Assembly (NCBI RefSeq): GCF_000314795.2
Contig: NZ_KB373316.1
Coordinates: 124,001 to 188,000 of the forward strand
Direction of reading: 5' to 3'
DNA: 64,000 nt
Source of the DNA: Streptococcus sp. F0442
Lineage (GTDB): Bacteria > Bacillota > Bacilli > Lactobacillales > Streptococcaceae
This document shows positions 23,646-33,713 of this stretch, one piece after another. The notes beneath the pieces are model-generated. The model was given only the letters and a program-made list of their open reading frames with translations, ran no database searches and had not been told where the DNA came from. The position numbers and the translations under genes were made by a program. Each line of letters opens with the position of its first letter. Within the stretch, counting starts at the first letter, position 1.

Positions 23646-25613
23646 ATGAAAGCAAAAAAACTGTTAGCTCTTGCAGGAGTTTCTGTTGCAGGTGCCTTTC
23701 TTTTAGCAGCATGTAGCGGTGGTAGTAGCAATCAAGCAACTTACTCATTTGTCTATTCAGCCGATCCAAATACCTTGGATTATATCGCTGCAACTCGTAC
23801 AACAACTTCAGATATCACAAGTAACCTAGTCGATGGTCTTCTTGAAAATGACCGATACGGAAACTTTGTACCAAGTCTAGCAGAAGATTGGACTGTCTCT
23901 GAAGATGGATTAACCTATACTTACAAACTTCGTAAGGATGCCAAATGGTATACGAGCGAAGGAGAAGAATATGGGGCTGTTACGGCTCAAGACTTTGTGA
24001 CAGGTATCAAACATGCTGTTGAATCGAAATCAGAAGGTCTCTTCTTGATTCAAAATTCGATCAAAGGTTTGGATGCCTATGTAAAAGGGGAAACTAAAGA
24101 CTTTAATACAGTTGGGGTCAAAGCCTTAGATGACTACACCATCCAATATACTTTGGTCCGTCCAGAAAGCTTCTGGAACTCAAAAACAACCTCGGGTGTT
24201 CTTTTCCCGGTCAACGCTGATTTCTTGAAATCTCAAGGAAAAGACTTTGGTTCTTTGAAACCTAGCAGCATCTTATACAATGGTCCATTCTACTTGAAAT
24301 CTTTGACTTCAAAATCTGAAATTGAATTGGTCAAGAACAAAGATTATTATGATGCGGAAAATGTCCATATCGATAATGTCAAATTGACCTTTAATGACGG
24401 ATCAAACCCAGATGCAATCATTAAGAACTTTGAAAAAGGTCAATATTCCTTTGCATCTGTTATGCCAAATAGCTCAACGTATAAGAGTGTCAAGAAAAAC
24501 TTTGGCGACAACATTGTCTACGGGTTGCAATTGGGAACATCTTACTACCTAGGATTCAACTTGGACCGTCAGAAGTATGATCATTCAGCTAAAACAACAG
24601 ACGAGCAAAAGGCCTCTACCAAGAAAGCAATCTTGAACAAGGACTTCCGTCAAGCAGTGAACTTCGCCTTTGACCGCAAATCCTATGCGGCACAAGTCTC
24701 AGGTTCTGATGCGGCTGAGAAGACCCTTCGGAGTACCTTGGTGCCACCAACTTATGTCCAAGTCAATGGAGAAGATTTTGGTAAAGTCGTTGAAAAACAA
24801 TTGGTCACTTATGGCGATCAATGGAAGGATGTAAGCTTGGACGACGGTCAAACAAGCCTCTACAATCCTGAAAAAGCTAAAGCTTCATTTGCGAAAGCCA
24901 AAGTTGAATTGCAAAAACAAGGGGTTCAATTCCCAATTCATTTGGACTACATTGTCAGCCAAGTGGACAATAGTATGGTCCAACAAGCAAGCTCCTTCAA
25001 ACAATCTGTAGAGTCAGCGCTTGGTGCAGATAATGTCGTTGTAGATCTTCAAAAGGTATCGGATGACGATTTCCAAAATATTACCTACTTCAGTGATACA
25101 GCTGCTGCGAGAGATTACGATATCTCAGGCGGTGGTTGGGCCCCTGACTACCAAGACCCATCGACTTACCTCGAAAGTATCAGCCCTGTAAATGGTTCTG
25201 TCTTCTACTACCTTGGTATTGATGCTGGTTCAAACAACCCTGCGATTGCAGCAGTTGGTTTGGATCAATACGCCAACATGTTGAAAGACGCAGATGCTGA
25301 GTTGTTGGATCAAGCAAAACGCTATGAAAAATATGCAGCGGCGCAAGCTTGGCTGACAGATAGCGCTATTACGCTTCCAACTGTTTCAAACGGTGGTGCT
25401 CCAATGCTCCAACGTACCGTGCCATACAGCCGTGCTGCTTCATGGGTTGGTACAAAAGGAACAGGAACCTTCTACAAATACCTTGAAATGTCCAAAGATG
25501 TTGTCACTGCAAAAGACTTTAACAAGGCCAAAGAAGAATGGTTGAAGAAAAAAGCAGAATCCAATAAAAAAGCTCAAGAAGATCTCAAAGATCATATTGA
25601 GAAGAAAAAATAA
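23646..25613 (+). CDS. Oligopeptide ABC transporter substrate-binding lipoprotein (AmiA/AliA-like)
   Basis: 655 residues from ATG 23646 behind AAGGAG; a GTG directly before it is in frame. A lipoprotein signal peptide ends in the lipobox LLAAC (Cys about residue 24). The body is a family 5 extracellular solute-binding protein: EDWTVSEDGLTYTYKLRKDAKW near the start, and DYDISGGGWAPDYQDPSTYL in the C-terminal lobe. It captures oligopeptides at the cell surface for the Ami permease. AliA/AliB proteins of this length (about 650) are encoded apart from the permease, as here. Its ligand also affects competence and signalling in streptococci. Confidence 0.93.
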   Translation: MKAKKLLALAGVSVAGAFLLAACSGGSSNQATYSFVYSADPNTLDYIAATRTTTSDITSNLVDGLLENDRYGNFVPSLAEDWTVSEDGLTYTYKLRKDAKWYTSEGEEYGAVTAQDFVTGIKHAVESKSEGLFLIQNSIKGLDAYVKGETKDFNTVGVKALDDYTIQYTLVRPESFWNSKTTSGVLFPVNADFLKSQGKDFGSLKPSSILYNGPFYLKSLTSKSEIELVKNKDYYDAENVHIDNVKLTFNDGSNPDAIIKNFEKGQYSFASVMPNSSTYKSVKKNFGDNIVYGLQLGTSYYLGFNLDRQKYDHSAKTTDEQKASTKKAILNKDFRQAVNFAFDRKSYAAQVSGSDAAEKTLRSTLVPPTYVQVNGEDFGKVVEKQLVTYGDQWKDVSLDDGQTSLYNPEKAKASFAKAKVELQKQGVQFPIHLDYIVSQVDNSMVQQASSFKQSVESALGADNVVVDLQKVSDDDFQNITYFSDTAAARDYDISGGGWAPDYQDPSTYLESISPVNGSVFYYLGIDAGSNNPAIAAVGLDQYANMLKDADAELLDQAKRYEKYAAAQAWLTDSAITLPTVSNGGAPMLQRTVPYSRAASWVGTKGTGTFYKYLEMSKDVVTAKDFNKAKEEWLKKKAESNKKAQEDLKDHIEKKK

Positions 25614-25653
25614 AAAAACAATCATTGTTCCATCAATGAGGATAAAAAAAAGT

Positions 25654-25686
25654 CGGAGCCTTCATCTGAGGGCTCCGGTTTTTTTA
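25654..25686 (+). terminator. Intrinsic terminator
   Basis: CGGAGCC (25654-25660) pairs with GGCTCCG (25671-25677), then a run of T. Confidence 0.85.
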
Positions 25687-25804
25687 GGTCTCGAATGTTA
25701 GTTTGTCTCATTCTTTAAGATGAAAGATAAATCAATCACCCGCTATTGAACTGGACTCAAAAAATAGATTTTGGGGTATAGCTCATAGACGGGTGATGAT
25801 TATT

Positions 25805-26191
25805 CTATTCGCTAAATCTTAAAAAATAGCCATCTGGATCTAGAATTGCAAATTCATGAGGATAGATATAATGATCACCAACACGAAATTTTCTTTTAAT
25901 TAATGGGCGATGAATAGGATAGTTGGCTTCTAACAATTTCTGATAGAGCCTAGGGACATCCTCTATACCAAAGGAGATGTTAATTCCTTGGCCAAATGGG
26001 TAGCTCAGTTCAGCTAATTCTTCATCTGTCCCCTCCTCTAGCATGAGTTGGCAATCTTCAAGAGAAAGGAAGAGAAAGTTTTCTTCTGGTCGCGCGTATT
26101 CGATGGTGAAACCGAGCAAATCACAGTAGAAGGAACGGGACTGTTCTATATTTGAAACCATAAACTCGGGAATGACTGCATTGTAGTTCAT
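25805..26191 (-). CDS. VOC-family (glyoxalase/bleomycin-resistance-like) protein
   Basis: 128 residues. On the minus strand the start is ATG at 26191, behind AAGGAT; the longer open frame overlaps exoA and is not used. The pattern MVSNIEQSRSFYCDLLGF, a middle LEDCQLMLEE and a final HEFAILDPDGYFLRFSE is standard for the vicinal oxygen chelate fold. Such proteins bind small hydrophobic compounds or catalyse metal-dependent reactions. It starts ten bases after exoA ends, so both are in one operon. Confidence 0.85.
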   Translation of the reverse strand: MNYNAVIPEFMVSNIEQSRSFYCDLLGFTIEYARPEENFLFLSLEDCQLMLEEGTDEELAELSYPFGQGINISFGIEDVPRLYQKLLEANYPIHRPLIKRKFRVGDHYIYPHEFAILDPDGYFLRFSE

Positions 26192-26201
26192 AAAAAAATC
26201 C

Positions 26202-27029
26202 TTATAATTCAATCTCCAAGACAATGGGGGTGTGGTCTTGGCGTGCGCCTGAGTCAATCATGTCTGACTTGGTAACCTTATCTGCAATGCGGTTTGAGGT
26301 TAACCAATAGTCGATTCTCCAGCCTGTATTGTTGATTTTTGAGGTTTTACTGCGCTGTGCCCACCAGGTATAGCGCTCAGGGACATCGCCGTGAAGGTGA
26401 CGGAAGGTATCTGTAAAGCCTGCTGCTAGAAGGTTGGTAAATCCTGCACGTTCTTCGTCTGTGAAACCTGGTGAACGACGGTTGCTGGCTGGATTAGCAA
26501 GGTCGATTTCCTTGTGGGCCACGTTGTAGTCTCCAGTAGCAAGGACAGGTTTTTCTTTGTCTAGGTTAGCCAAATATTCAGCATATTTGACATCCCATAC
26601 TTGGCGTTCTGCTAGGCGTTTGAGGCCATCACCGGCATTAGGAGTATAGACTTGTGTTACAAAGAAGCCATCAAATTCCAGGGTAATGATCCGGCCTTCC
26701 AAGTCCATGGTCGAAGGAGCACCGATCTCTGGGAAAGTCACAATAGGGGAGAGTTCTTTTTTATAGAGGAACATGGTTCCAGCATAGCCTTTGCGAGCTG
26801 GCTCTTGAGAAGAGCGCCAGGTATTTTCGTAGCCAGGGAAGAGTTCCTCAAGAATTTCGAGGTGTTTTTTAATAGGTCCTTTAGCGGATAACTTGGTTTC
26901 TTGAATGGCAATGATATCTGCATCCTCAGCGACTAAGGTTTGAAGGACTTCTTGAGAGAGTTTAGCGCGTGCTGAATCACTGGTCAATGCAGCATTAAGC
27001 GAGTCGATATTCCATGAAATGAGTTTCAT
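26202..27029 (-). CDS. exoA: Exodeoxyribonuclease III
   Basis: 275 residues from ATG 27029 behind AAAGGAAA. It shows ISWNIDSLNAAL at the start, QETKLS, TGDYNVAHKEIDLANP, and the terminal DHTPIVLEIEL, all conserved in the ExoA/Xth AP endonuclease family. It repairs abasic sites and blocked 3' ends. It is transcribed away from the DUF3290 gene, and its minus-strand -10 (TATAAT at 27069-27064) lies in the shared 135-base intergenic region. Confidence 0.95.
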   Translation of the reverse strand: MKLISWNIDSLNAALTSDSARAKLSQEVLQTLVAEDADIIAIQETKLSAKGPIKKHLEILEELFPGYENTWRSSQEPARKGYAGTMFLYKKELSPIVTFPEIGAPSTMDLEGRIITLEFDGFFVTQVYTPNAGDGLKRLAERQVWDVKYAEYLANLDKEKPVLATGDYNVAHKEIDLANPASNRRSPGFTDEERAGFTNLLAAGFTDTFRHLHGDVPERYTWWAQRSKTSKINNTGWRIDYWLTSNRIADKVTKSDMIDSGARQDHTPIVLEIEL

Positions 27030-27102
27030 TGTGTTTCCTTTTCTTGACATAATTGATAGTTTTATTATAACAAAATTTTAATGATTTTCTGATCACAATG
27101 CC

Positions 27103-27131
27103 TTGAAATCTCTTGTGAAATCTATTATAAT
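27103..27131 (+). promoter_or_regulatory. Promoter of the DUF3290-DUF421 operon
   Basis: TTGAAA (27103-27108), 17-base spacer, TATAAT (27126-27131). Confidence 0.75.
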
Positions 27132-27164
27132 AGCTTGAATTCATTTGGAAAAAGGGAGTTGTTT

Positions 27165-27617
27165 ATGAAATTTTACTCTTATAACTATGTGTTGGGTCAG
27201 ATCAGCCAGCAAAACTGGGTGACCATTGGGATATCTGGCTTGCTTGTTCTTCTGACTGGTTTTTTTGCGGTGAAAGCCTATCGGGAGAAGCACGATAGCA
27301 AATTCCGCGAATTATCTATTATCTCCATTTTAACTCTGGTGGCAGTGGTCTTGATCAGTATCAGCAATTTCCAAAATAGCCAAAGTAATAATGATCAGTT
27401 CCAACGCTCACTCCATTTTATTGAGGTCATCTCAAAGGAGTTGGATGTCAAAAAAGAAGATGTCTATGTCAATACTTCAGCAGCCACAGATGGGGCGATC
27501 CTGAAGGTTGGAGAGGTTTATTACCGAGCTATCGCAGGATCTGACCCAGATAGCTACCTATTAGAAAAGATGGATCTGTATAAAACAGACGTGGAACTTG
27601 TGGAGGTGAACAAATGA
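27165..27617 (+). CDS. DUF3290 membrane protein
   Basis: 150 residues from ATG 27165 behind GGGAG; the upstream in-frame start at 27135 falls at the predicted transcription start. Two membrane segments (about 20-36 and 50-67) are followed by an extracytoplasmic or cytoplasmic domain of about 85 residues. The pairing with a downstream DUF421 gene by a four-base overlap is the usual arrangement of the DUF3290 family in lactic acid bacteria. Function unknown. Confidence 0.85.
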   Translation: MKFYSYNYVLGQISQQNWVTIGISGLLVLLTGFFAVKAYREKHDSKFRELSIISILTLVAVVLISISNFQNSQSNNDQFQRSLHFIEVISKELDVKKEDVYVNTSAATDGAILKVGEVYYRAIAGSDPDSYLLEKMDLYKTDVELVEVNK

Positions 27618-28246
27618 CAGTAGATTTTTTAGCCATTTTGATTAAATTAGCTCTCGGCTTGATTTCCTTGGTATTTGTAATCAATGTGACCGGGAAAGGA
27701 AACTTAGCACCAAGTTCTGCAGTAGACCAGATACAGAACTTTGTTCTTGGGGGAATTATTGGTGGGGTCATCTACAATAGCTCCATTACCATTCTTCAAT
27801 ACATTGTGATTCTCTTGATGTGGACTATTTTGATCTTACTCTTAAAATGGCTCAATACCAATGTCCGTTTTATGAAGCACTTGATCGATGGCAAACCAAC
27901 TGTCATTATCAAAAATGGGAAGCTTGATCCGGAAGCTTGTCGATCCAAGGGACTTTCTGCTTCAGACGTTGCCTTGAAATTGCGTTCACAAGGAATTTTC
28001 CAATTAAAGGGAGTGAAACGAGCTGTCATTGAACAAAACGGTCAAATGATCGTTGTCCGTGCGGGGGATGAAAATCCTAAATACCCAATCATTACGGATG
28101 GTGTGGTTCAGCTTGAAATTTTGGAAACAATTGGGAAAAGTGAAGAGTGGTTGCTAGCTGAATTGGAAAAAGAAGGCTATGACAACGTTTTGGATATTTT
28201 CATTGCTGAGTATGACAAAGGAAAAATCAATGTTGTGACTTATTAG
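27614..28246 (+). CDS. DUF421 (YetF-like) membrane protein
   Basis: 210 residues. Three N-terminal membrane helices (about 7-25, 38-56 and 58-76) are followed by a soluble C-terminal domain with the DUF421 signature DGKPTVIIKNGKLDPE and LRSQGIFQLKGVKRAVIEQNG. YetF relatives in Bacillus influence spore or envelope properties, but no biochemical role is certain. It is coupled to DUF3290 by overlapping ATGA. Confidence 0.9.
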   Translation: MTVDFLAILIKLALGLISLVFVINVTGKGNLAPSSAVDQIQNFVLGGIIGGVIYNSSITILQYIVILLMWTILILLLKWLNTNVRFMKHLIDGKPTVIIKNGKLDPEACRSKGLSASDVALKLRSQGIFQLKGVKRAVIEQNGQMIVVRAGDENPKYPIITDGVVQLEILETIGKSEEWLLAELEKEGYDNVLDIFIAEYDKGKINVVTY

Positions 28247-28282
28247 AAAAAAAGATTGGGCGAGCATGTCCAATCTTTTTTC
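28247..28282 (+). terminator. Intrinsic terminator
   Basis: AAAAGATTGG pairs with CCAATCTTTT, followed by T. Confidence 0.85.
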
Positions 28283-28316
28283 TTCATAAAATTCCAGGAA
28301 AGGTCCCTTCCTTTTC

Positions 28317-28345
28317 TTGAGATACTCTTGGAAAAATAGTAAAAT
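28317..28345 (+). promoter_or_regulatory. Promoter of pbp2b
   Basis: TTGAGA, 17-base spacer, TAAAAT (28340-28345), 41 bases before the start codon. Confidence 0.65.
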
Positions 28346-28386
28346 GGAAGATAAGTGTTGATTAGAAAAGAAGGATAGAACATTTC

Positions 28387-30438
28387 ATGAAGAAGAAAAT
28401 ACGGAAGTTTGAGAATCATTCGATAACACGCAGACTCTATTTGATGTTTAGTTTGATTTGCCTTCTTTTTTTGGCTCTGATTGCCCGACTTGGCTATATG
28501 CAGATTACTCACCAAGCCTACTATACAGATAAGTTGGCCAAAGCGACGAAAAAGACGGTCAAACAAGGGAGTGTGCGAGGGCAAATCTATGATGCCACTG
28601 GTAAGCCCTTGGTGGAAAATGTGGGAAAACAAGTCTTGACCTTTACGCGGGATCGCAAAATGACGGCCCAAGAAATGCGAGGGACAGCTGGAAAACTCTT
28701 GCAGTATGTCGATGTAGAAAATCCTCAAGTGACCGAACGGCAAGAAGTGGATTACTATCTAGCCAATACCAAAGTCTACCAAGAGGTCGTAGAGCACCTG
28801 CCTGAGAAAAAGAAATTTGATACTGATGGCAATCGTCTACCAGAAGCTAAAATCTATCAAGCGGCAGTGGACAGCATTGACCCTTCAAAACTCGGTTACA
28901 CGGATGATGAGAAAAAGATTATCTATCTTTATAGCCAGATGAATGCTGTGGAGAATTTTGCCACCGGAATCATTACGACACAAGCACTAGGAGCTGAGCA
29001 AATCGCGACCATTGCTGCGGACAGTCAGGACCTTCCTGGAATTGCGATTACGACTAGCTGGGACCGCAAGGTTTTGGATACTCCTTTAGCTTCTATTATC
29101 GGAACGGTTTCGACTGAGCAGGCGGGCCTTCCAGCAGAAGAAGTCGAGGACTATGTCAAAAAAGGCTACGCTTTGAATGACCGGGTTGGAACGTCTTATC
29201 TCGAAAAGGAATACGAAAACGTTCTCCAAGGGAAACGCAGTGAAAAAGAAATTCTTCTGGATAAGAATGGCAATATAGAAAAAGTGGTCGACGTTTCAAA
29301 AGGAGCTAAGGGGGAAAACCTCAAGCTCTCGATTGACTTGGATTTCCAAAAAGGGGTGGAAGATATTCTCCGCTCTGCCTTTAGCGCAGAGTTGCAAGCT
29401 GGAAATGCGACCTACTCCGAAGGTGTCTATGCTGTAGCTCTTGAGCCTGATACAGGGAAAGTCCTTGCCATGGCAGGGATCAAACACCAGTCTGGTAGTC
29501 AAGATTTATCAACCGATGCTTTGGGAACAGTCACCAATGTTTTCGTCCCAGGATCGGTCGTTAAAGGAGCAACCTTGACTTCAGGATGGGAAAATGGTGC
29601 CATTTCCGGCAATCAGGTACTGACCGATCAGCCCATTGTTTTTGCAGGATCAACGCCGATTAACTCTTGGTTTACCCAATACGGTAGTCGCTCCATCAAT
29701 GCAGTAGAAGCTTTGGAATATTCTTCCAATACCTACATGGTCCAGATTGCCCTTAAGATGATGGGGCAACCCTACACTCCAAATATGACCTTACAAGTGG
29801 ATCAAGTGGACCCTGCTATGAAAAAACTGCGTTCTACTTTTGCAGAGTACGGTCTTGGAACGGCGACAGGTATTGACCTTCCCAATGAATCGACCGGTTT
29901 TATCCCGAAAGAGTATACAGTCGGTAATTATTTGACCAATGCCTTTGGCCAGTTTGACAACTACACCCCTATGCAATTGGCTCAGTATGCGGCAACCGTC
30001 GCAAACGATGGCAAGCGGGTGAGTCCTCATGTCGTCGAGGGGATCTATGAAAATAACGACCAAGGGGGTCTTGGTCAGTTGAAAAAAGCGATCGAAGCCA
30101 AGGAGCTCAATCAAGTTTCGATCTCTGCTGAGGACATGGCCTTGATCAAGCAAGGGTTTTACCAAGTGGCCAATGGTACAAGTGGGTTGACGACAGGGAA
30201 AACCCTTGGTCAAGGTGCGAGTGTGCCTATTAGTGCCAAGACCGGTACAGCTGAAACCACCGTCGAGGGAGGCAAAGAAGCTATTAATACCAATGTTGTG
30301 GCTTATGCACCATCAACTAATCCGAAGATTGCAGTAGCGGTGGTCTTTCCGCACAATACCAATCTGCAAGCGACGGTCAGTCATTCGATTACGCGCGATA
30401 TTATTAACTTATACAACCAGAAACACCCCATGAATTAG
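28387..30438 (+). CDS. pbp2b: Penicillin-binding protein 2B (class B transpeptidase)
   Basis: 683 residues. One N-terminal membrane helix (about 18-38), a dimerisation domain, and a transpeptidase domain with S390-V-V-K393, S446-S-N448 and K618-T-G-T621. It cross-links peptidoglycan during peripheral growth. The residue after SSN is Thr, the form found in penicillin-susceptible pneumococci rather than the resistant T-to-A change; other resistance positions were not assessed. It heads the conserved pbp2b-recR-ddl-murF cluster, with recR starting ten bases after it. Confidence 0.96.
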   Translation: MKKKIRKFENHSITRRLYLMFSLICLLFLALIARLGYMQITHQAYYTDKLAKATKKTVKQGSVRGQIYDATGKPLVENVGKQVLTFTRDRKMTAQEMRGTAGKLLQYVDVENPQVTERQEVDYYLANTKVYQEVVEHLPEKKKFDTDGNRLPEAKIYQAAVDSIDPSKLGYTDDEKKIIYLYSQMNAVENFATGIITTQALGAEQIATIAADSQDLPGIAITTSWDRKVLDTPLASIIGTVSTEQAGLPAEEVEDYVKKGYALNDRVGTSYLEKEYENVLQGKRSEKEILLDKNGNIEKVVDVSKGAKGENLKLSIDLDFQKGVEDILRSAFSAELQAGNATYSEGVYAVALEPDTGKVLAMAGIKHQSGSQDLSTDALGTVTNVFVPGSVVKGATLTSGWENGAISGNQVLTDQPIVFAGSTPINSWFTQYGSRSINAVEALEYSSNTYMVQIALKMMGQPYTPNMTLQVDQVDPAMKKLRSTFAEYGLGTATGIDLPNESTGFIPKEYTVGNYLTNAFGQFDNYTPMQLAQYAATVANDGKRVSPHVVEGIYENNDQGGLGQLKKAIEAKELNQVSISAEDMALIKQGFYQVANGTSGLTTGKTLGQGASVPISAKTGTAETTVEGGKEAINTNVVAYAPSTNPKIAVAVVFPHNTNLQATVSHSITRDIINLYNQKHPMN

Positions 30439-30448
30439 AAAGGAAACT

Positions 30449-31045
30449 ATGCTTTATCCAGCACCTATTGCAAAATTAATTGACAGCTATTCCAAGTTGC
30501 CAGGGATTGGGATCAAAACAGCGACCCGTCTGGCTTTTTACACCATTGGCATGTCAGATGATGATGTGAATGAATTTGCCAAGAACTTACTCAATGCCAA
30601 GCGTGAACTAGGTTATTGCAGTATTTGTGGTAATTTAACCGATGAAGAAAACTGTGAGATTTGTCGAGATGAAACGCGAGATCCATCTCTTCTTCTTGTT
30701 GTAGAAGATAGTCGGGATGTCTCTGCTATGGAAAATATCCAGGAATACCACGGTCGCTACCATGTCTTGCATGGCTTAATTTCGCCCATGAATGGCGTGG
30801 GACCTGATGATATCAATCTCAAGAGCTTGATTAGTCGCTTGATGGATGGAACCGTCACAGAGGTGATCGTTGCGACCAATGCGACGGCAGATGGGGAGGC
30901 AACTTCCATGTATATCTCACGCGTGCTCAAACCAGCAGGCATCAAAGTGACACGTTTGGCACGTGGTCTAGCAGTTGGAGCCGATATCGAGTATGCGGAC
31001 GAAGTGACCCTTCTTCGTGCGATTGAAAATCGGACAGAATTATAA
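30449..31045 (+). CDS. recR: Recombination mediator RecR
   Basis: 198 residues. N-terminal helix-hairpin-helix ([15 protein letters not shown]), a four-cysteine zinc finger ([16 protein letters not shown]) and a Toprim domain ([14 protein letters not shown], then [13 protein letters not shown]). RecR works with RecO to load RecA onto SSB-coated DNA during gap repair. Starts ten bases after pbp2b behind AAAGGAAA. Confidence 0.97.
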   Translation: MLYPAPIAKLIDSYSKLPGIGIKTATRLAFYTIGMSDDDVNEFAKNLLNAKRELGYCSICGNLTDEENCEICRDETRDPSLLLVVEDSRDVSAMENIQEYHGRYHVLHGLISPMNGVGPDDINLKSLISRLMDGTVTEVIVATNATADGEATSMYISRVLKPAGIKVTRLARGLAVGADIEYADEVTLLRAIENRTEL

Positions 31046-31075
31046 GAGAAGTTCTTTCGAAAGGGCTATCATTAT

Positions 31076-31083
31076 GGTATACT
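31076..31083 (+). promoter_or_regulatory. Extended -10 promoter upstream of ddl
   Basis: TGG-TATACT in the 76-base recR-ddl gap, about 38 bases before the ddl start. It could give ddl independent transcription. Confidence 0.5.
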
Positions 31084-31121
31084 ATCAAGTAAGAAATCAA
31101 GGGAACAATTAGGGAGAAACT

Positions 31122-32168
31122 ATGAGTAAACAAGACTTAATCCTGTTGTATGGTGGACGTAGTGCAGAACGTGAAGTATCTGTTCTTTCAGCTGAAAGTG
31201 TGATGCGCGCGATTGATTACCAAGCATTTTCTGTTCAGACCTATTTTATTACGCAGTCAGGAGATTTCATCCAGACGCAAGCTTTTGAAGAGAAACCAGC
31301 GGATGATGAGAAATTGATGACCAATGATACAGTGGACTGGTCTAAGAAAGTGGCTCCATCTGCAATTTACAAGGAAGGAGCGGTGGTCTTTCCAGTTCTT
31401 CATGGACCGATGGGAGAAGATGGCTCTATTCAAGGATTCTTAGAAGTCTTGAAAATGCCTTATGTCGGCTGTGGTATCCTAGCTTCCAGTGTGGCCATGG
31501 ATAAGATTACGACCAAACGGGTCTTGGAATCTGCAGGGATTCCACAAGTTCCTTATGTAGCTGTAGTGGAAGGCGATGACCTGGAGGAGAAAATTGCTGC
31601 AATTGAAGCTACTCTCTCTTATCCTGTCTTTACCAAACCATCCAATATGGGTTCTAGTGTTGGGATTTCAAAATCTGAAGACCAAACTGAACTTCGGACT
31701 GCTCTCGAATTGGCCTTCAAATACGATAGCCGTGTCTTAGTAGAACAAGGGGTCAATGCGCGTGAGATCGAAGTTGGGCTCCTTGGAAACTATGATGTGA
31801 AAAGTACCTTGCCAGGTGAAGTTGTCAAAGATGTTGCCTTCTATGATTATGATGCCAAATACATCGACAACAAAATTACCATGGCCATTCCAGCTCAATT
31901 GGACCCTGAGGTTGTGAAAACCATGCGGACCAACGCAGAAAAAGCCTTTCGTGCGATCGGTGGTTTGGGCTTAGCTCGCTGTGATTTCTTCTATACGGAT
32001 AAAGGAGAGATCTTCTTAAATGAGCTCAATACTATGCCAGGCTTTACCCAATGGTCTATGTATCCCTTGCTTTGGGACAATATGGGTCTCAACTATACAG
32101 ATTTGATCACCAAGTTAGTAGAGCTTGGAAAAGAAGTCTTCCAAAAACACGAAGCGCATTTGTTGTAA
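31122..32168 (+). CDS. ddl: D-alanine-D-alanine ligase
   Basis: 348 residues in an ATP-grasp fold. Landmarks are [13 protein letters not shown] at the start, [25 protein letters not shown] and the metal site [18 protein letters not shown]. It makes the D-Ala-D-Ala dipeptide used by MurF, the next gene. A Tyr or Phe at the active-site switch position distinguishes vancomycin-type ligases; I see no sign of a D-Ala-D-Lac ligase. Confidence 0.97.
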   Translation: MSKQDLILLYGGRSAEREVSVLSAESVMRAIDYQAFSVQTYFITQSGDFIQTQAFEEKPADDEKLMTNDTVDWSKKVAPSAIYKEGAVVFPVLHGPMGEDGSIQGFLEVLKMPYVGCGILASSVAMDKITTKRVLESAGIPQVPYVAVVEGDDLEEKIAAIEATLSYPVFTKPSNMGSSVGISKSEDQTELRTALELAFKYDSRVLVEQGVNAREIEVGLLGNYDVKSTLPGEVVKDVAFYDYDAKYIDNKITMAIPAQLDPEVVKTMRTNAEKAFRAIGGLGLARCDFFYTDKGEIFLNELNTMPGFTQWSMYPLLWDNMGLNYTDLITKLVELGKEVFQKHEAHLL

Positions 32169-32175
32169 GAAAGAG

Positions 32176-32198
32176 GCCACCACTTGGTGGCTTTTTTT
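32176..32198 (+). terminator. Intrinsic terminator of ddl
   Basis: GCCACC pairs with GGTGGC around ACTT, followed by seven T. Confidence 0.85.
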
Positions 32199-32211
32199 GT
32201 GATCTAGAATA

Positions 32212-32220
32212 TGGTATAAT
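32212..32220 (+). promoter_or_regulatory. Extended -10 promoter of murF
   Basis: TGG-TATAAT immediately after the ddl terminator, 67 bases before the murF start. Confidence 0.65.
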
Positions 32221-32286
32221 GAGAAGAATTTGAAACGAGCGTTTAGACCTTTGGGGAAGACGCTACGGAGAACTGAGGAGTCGGAT

Positions 32287-33654
32287 ATGAATCTCACATT
32301 ACATGAAGTTGCTCATCTAGTACATGCAAAAAATGATATCAGCCAATTTGAAGATGTGGCCCTCGTCAAACCTGAATTTGACAGCCGTTTGATTGGGCCT
32401 GGAGACCTTTTTGTTCCCTTAAAGGGAGCGCGTGATGGGCACGATTTTATTGAGACTGCTTTTGAAAATGGCGCTGTAGCGACCTTGTCTGAAAAAGAAG
32501 TAGAAGGCCACCCGTATTTGTTGGTAGATGATGTTCTAGGGGCCTTTCAAAAATTAGCCCAATATGTTTTGGAGAAGAGTCAAGTAGATGTCTTGGCGGT
32601 CACCGGTTCAAACGGTAAGACAACGACCAAAGATATGTTAGCTCAGTTATTATCTACTACTTATAAAACCTATAAAACACAAGGGAACTACAATAACGAG
32701 ATTGGCCTTCCTTACACGGTTCTCCATATGCCAGAAGGAACAGAGAAGCTTGTCCTTGAAATGGGACAGGACCATCTGGGAGATATTCATCTCCTCTCAG
32801 AAATTGCCCATCCAAAGGCAGCAATCGTGACCCTCATTGGGGAAGCTCACCTGGAGTTTTTCAAAGATCGCAAAGAAATCGCTAAAGGGAAATTGCAAAT
32901 TGCGGATGGCATGCCAACTGGTGGCTTGCTTCTAGTACCGGCCGATCCGATTGTAGAGGATTTTTTACCCAACCAACAAGAGCTTGTGCGCTTTGGTGAA
33001 GGAGCTGACATCAGCATTACCAAGTTGGAGGAACGCAAGGATAGCCTGACTTTTGAAGCGAACTTCTTATCAGATGCTATTGACCTGCCTGTAACAGGCA
33101 AATACAATGCGACTAATGCCATGATTGCAGCTTATGTTGCCCTGCAAGAAGGAGTGAGCGAAGCGGCGATTCGTGATAGTTTTGCTACCTTGCAATTGAC
33201 GCGCAACCGCACGGAATGGAAAAAGGCCAGTAACGGAGCAGATATCTTATCCGATGTCTACAATGCTAATCCGACGGCTATGCGCTTGATTTTAGAAACC
33301 TTCTCGACTATTCCTGCCAATCCAAATGGCCGAAAATTAGCCGTACTTGCAGATATGAAAGAACTAGGGGAGCAATCCATTGATCTGCACAACCAAATGA
33401 TTCTCAGCCTGTCACCTGATGTCTTGGATACAGTTATTTTCTATGGCCAGGACATTGCGGCCTTGGCTCAGTTAGCGAGTCAGATGTTTCCACTCGGACA
33501 TGTCTACTATTTCAAAAAGACCGCTGAAGAAGACCAGTTCGAGGACCTGGTCAAACAAGTCAAGGAAAGCTTAAAAGAGCAGGACCAAATCCTTATCAAG
33601 GGAAGCAATTCCATGAATTTAGCCAAATTGGTAGAGGAATTGGAAAAGGCCTAG
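32287..33654 (+). CDS. murF: UDP-MurNAc-tripeptide-D-alanyl-D-alanine ligase
   Basis: 455 residues from ATG 32287 behind GAGGAG; the frame is open further up but that part overlaps the promoter. Mur ligase order is visible: an N-terminal UDP-binding domain, the ATP loop TGSNGKTTTK, a central EMGQDHLGDI segment, TRNRTEWK and a C-terminal domain. It adds D-Ala-D-Ala to the peptidoglycan precursor. The ligase uses the product of ddl directly upstream. Confidence 0.96.
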   Translation: MNLTLHEVAHLVHAKNDISQFEDVALVKPEFDSRLIGPGDLFVPLKGARDGHDFIETAFENGAVATLSEKEVEGHPYLLVDDVLGAFQKLAQYVLEKSQVDVLAVTGSNGKTTTKDMLAQLLSTTYKTYKTQGNYNNEIGLPYTVLHMPEGTEKLVLEMGQDHLGDIHLLSEIAHPKAAIVTLIGEAHLEFFKDRKEIAKGKLQIADGMPTGGLLLVPADPIVEDFLPNQQELVRFGEGADISITKLEERKDSLTFEANFLSDAIDLPVTGKYNATNAMIAAYVALQEGVSEAAIRDSFATLQLTRNRTEWKKASNGADILSDVYNANPTAMRLILETFSTIPANPNGRKLAVLADMKELGEQSIDLHNQMILSLSPDVLDTVIFYGQDIAALAQLASQMFPLGHVYYFKKTAEEDQFEDLVKQVKESLKEQDQILIKGSNSMNLAKLVEELEKA

Positions 33655-33713
33655 CAAAAAGAGAAGGAAATTCTCTCCAAAGATAGGCTTAAATAAACTA
33701 AAGGAATATGAAA

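Noticed and set aside
28387..30438. Mosaic penicillin-resistance allele of pbp2b
   Set aside because: The SSN motif is followed by Thr as in susceptible strains; mosaicism cannot be judged without reference alleles.
31122..32168. Vancomycin-type D-Ala-D-Lac ligase
   Set aside because: Location in the pbp2b-recR-ddl-murF cluster and normal Ddl motifs.
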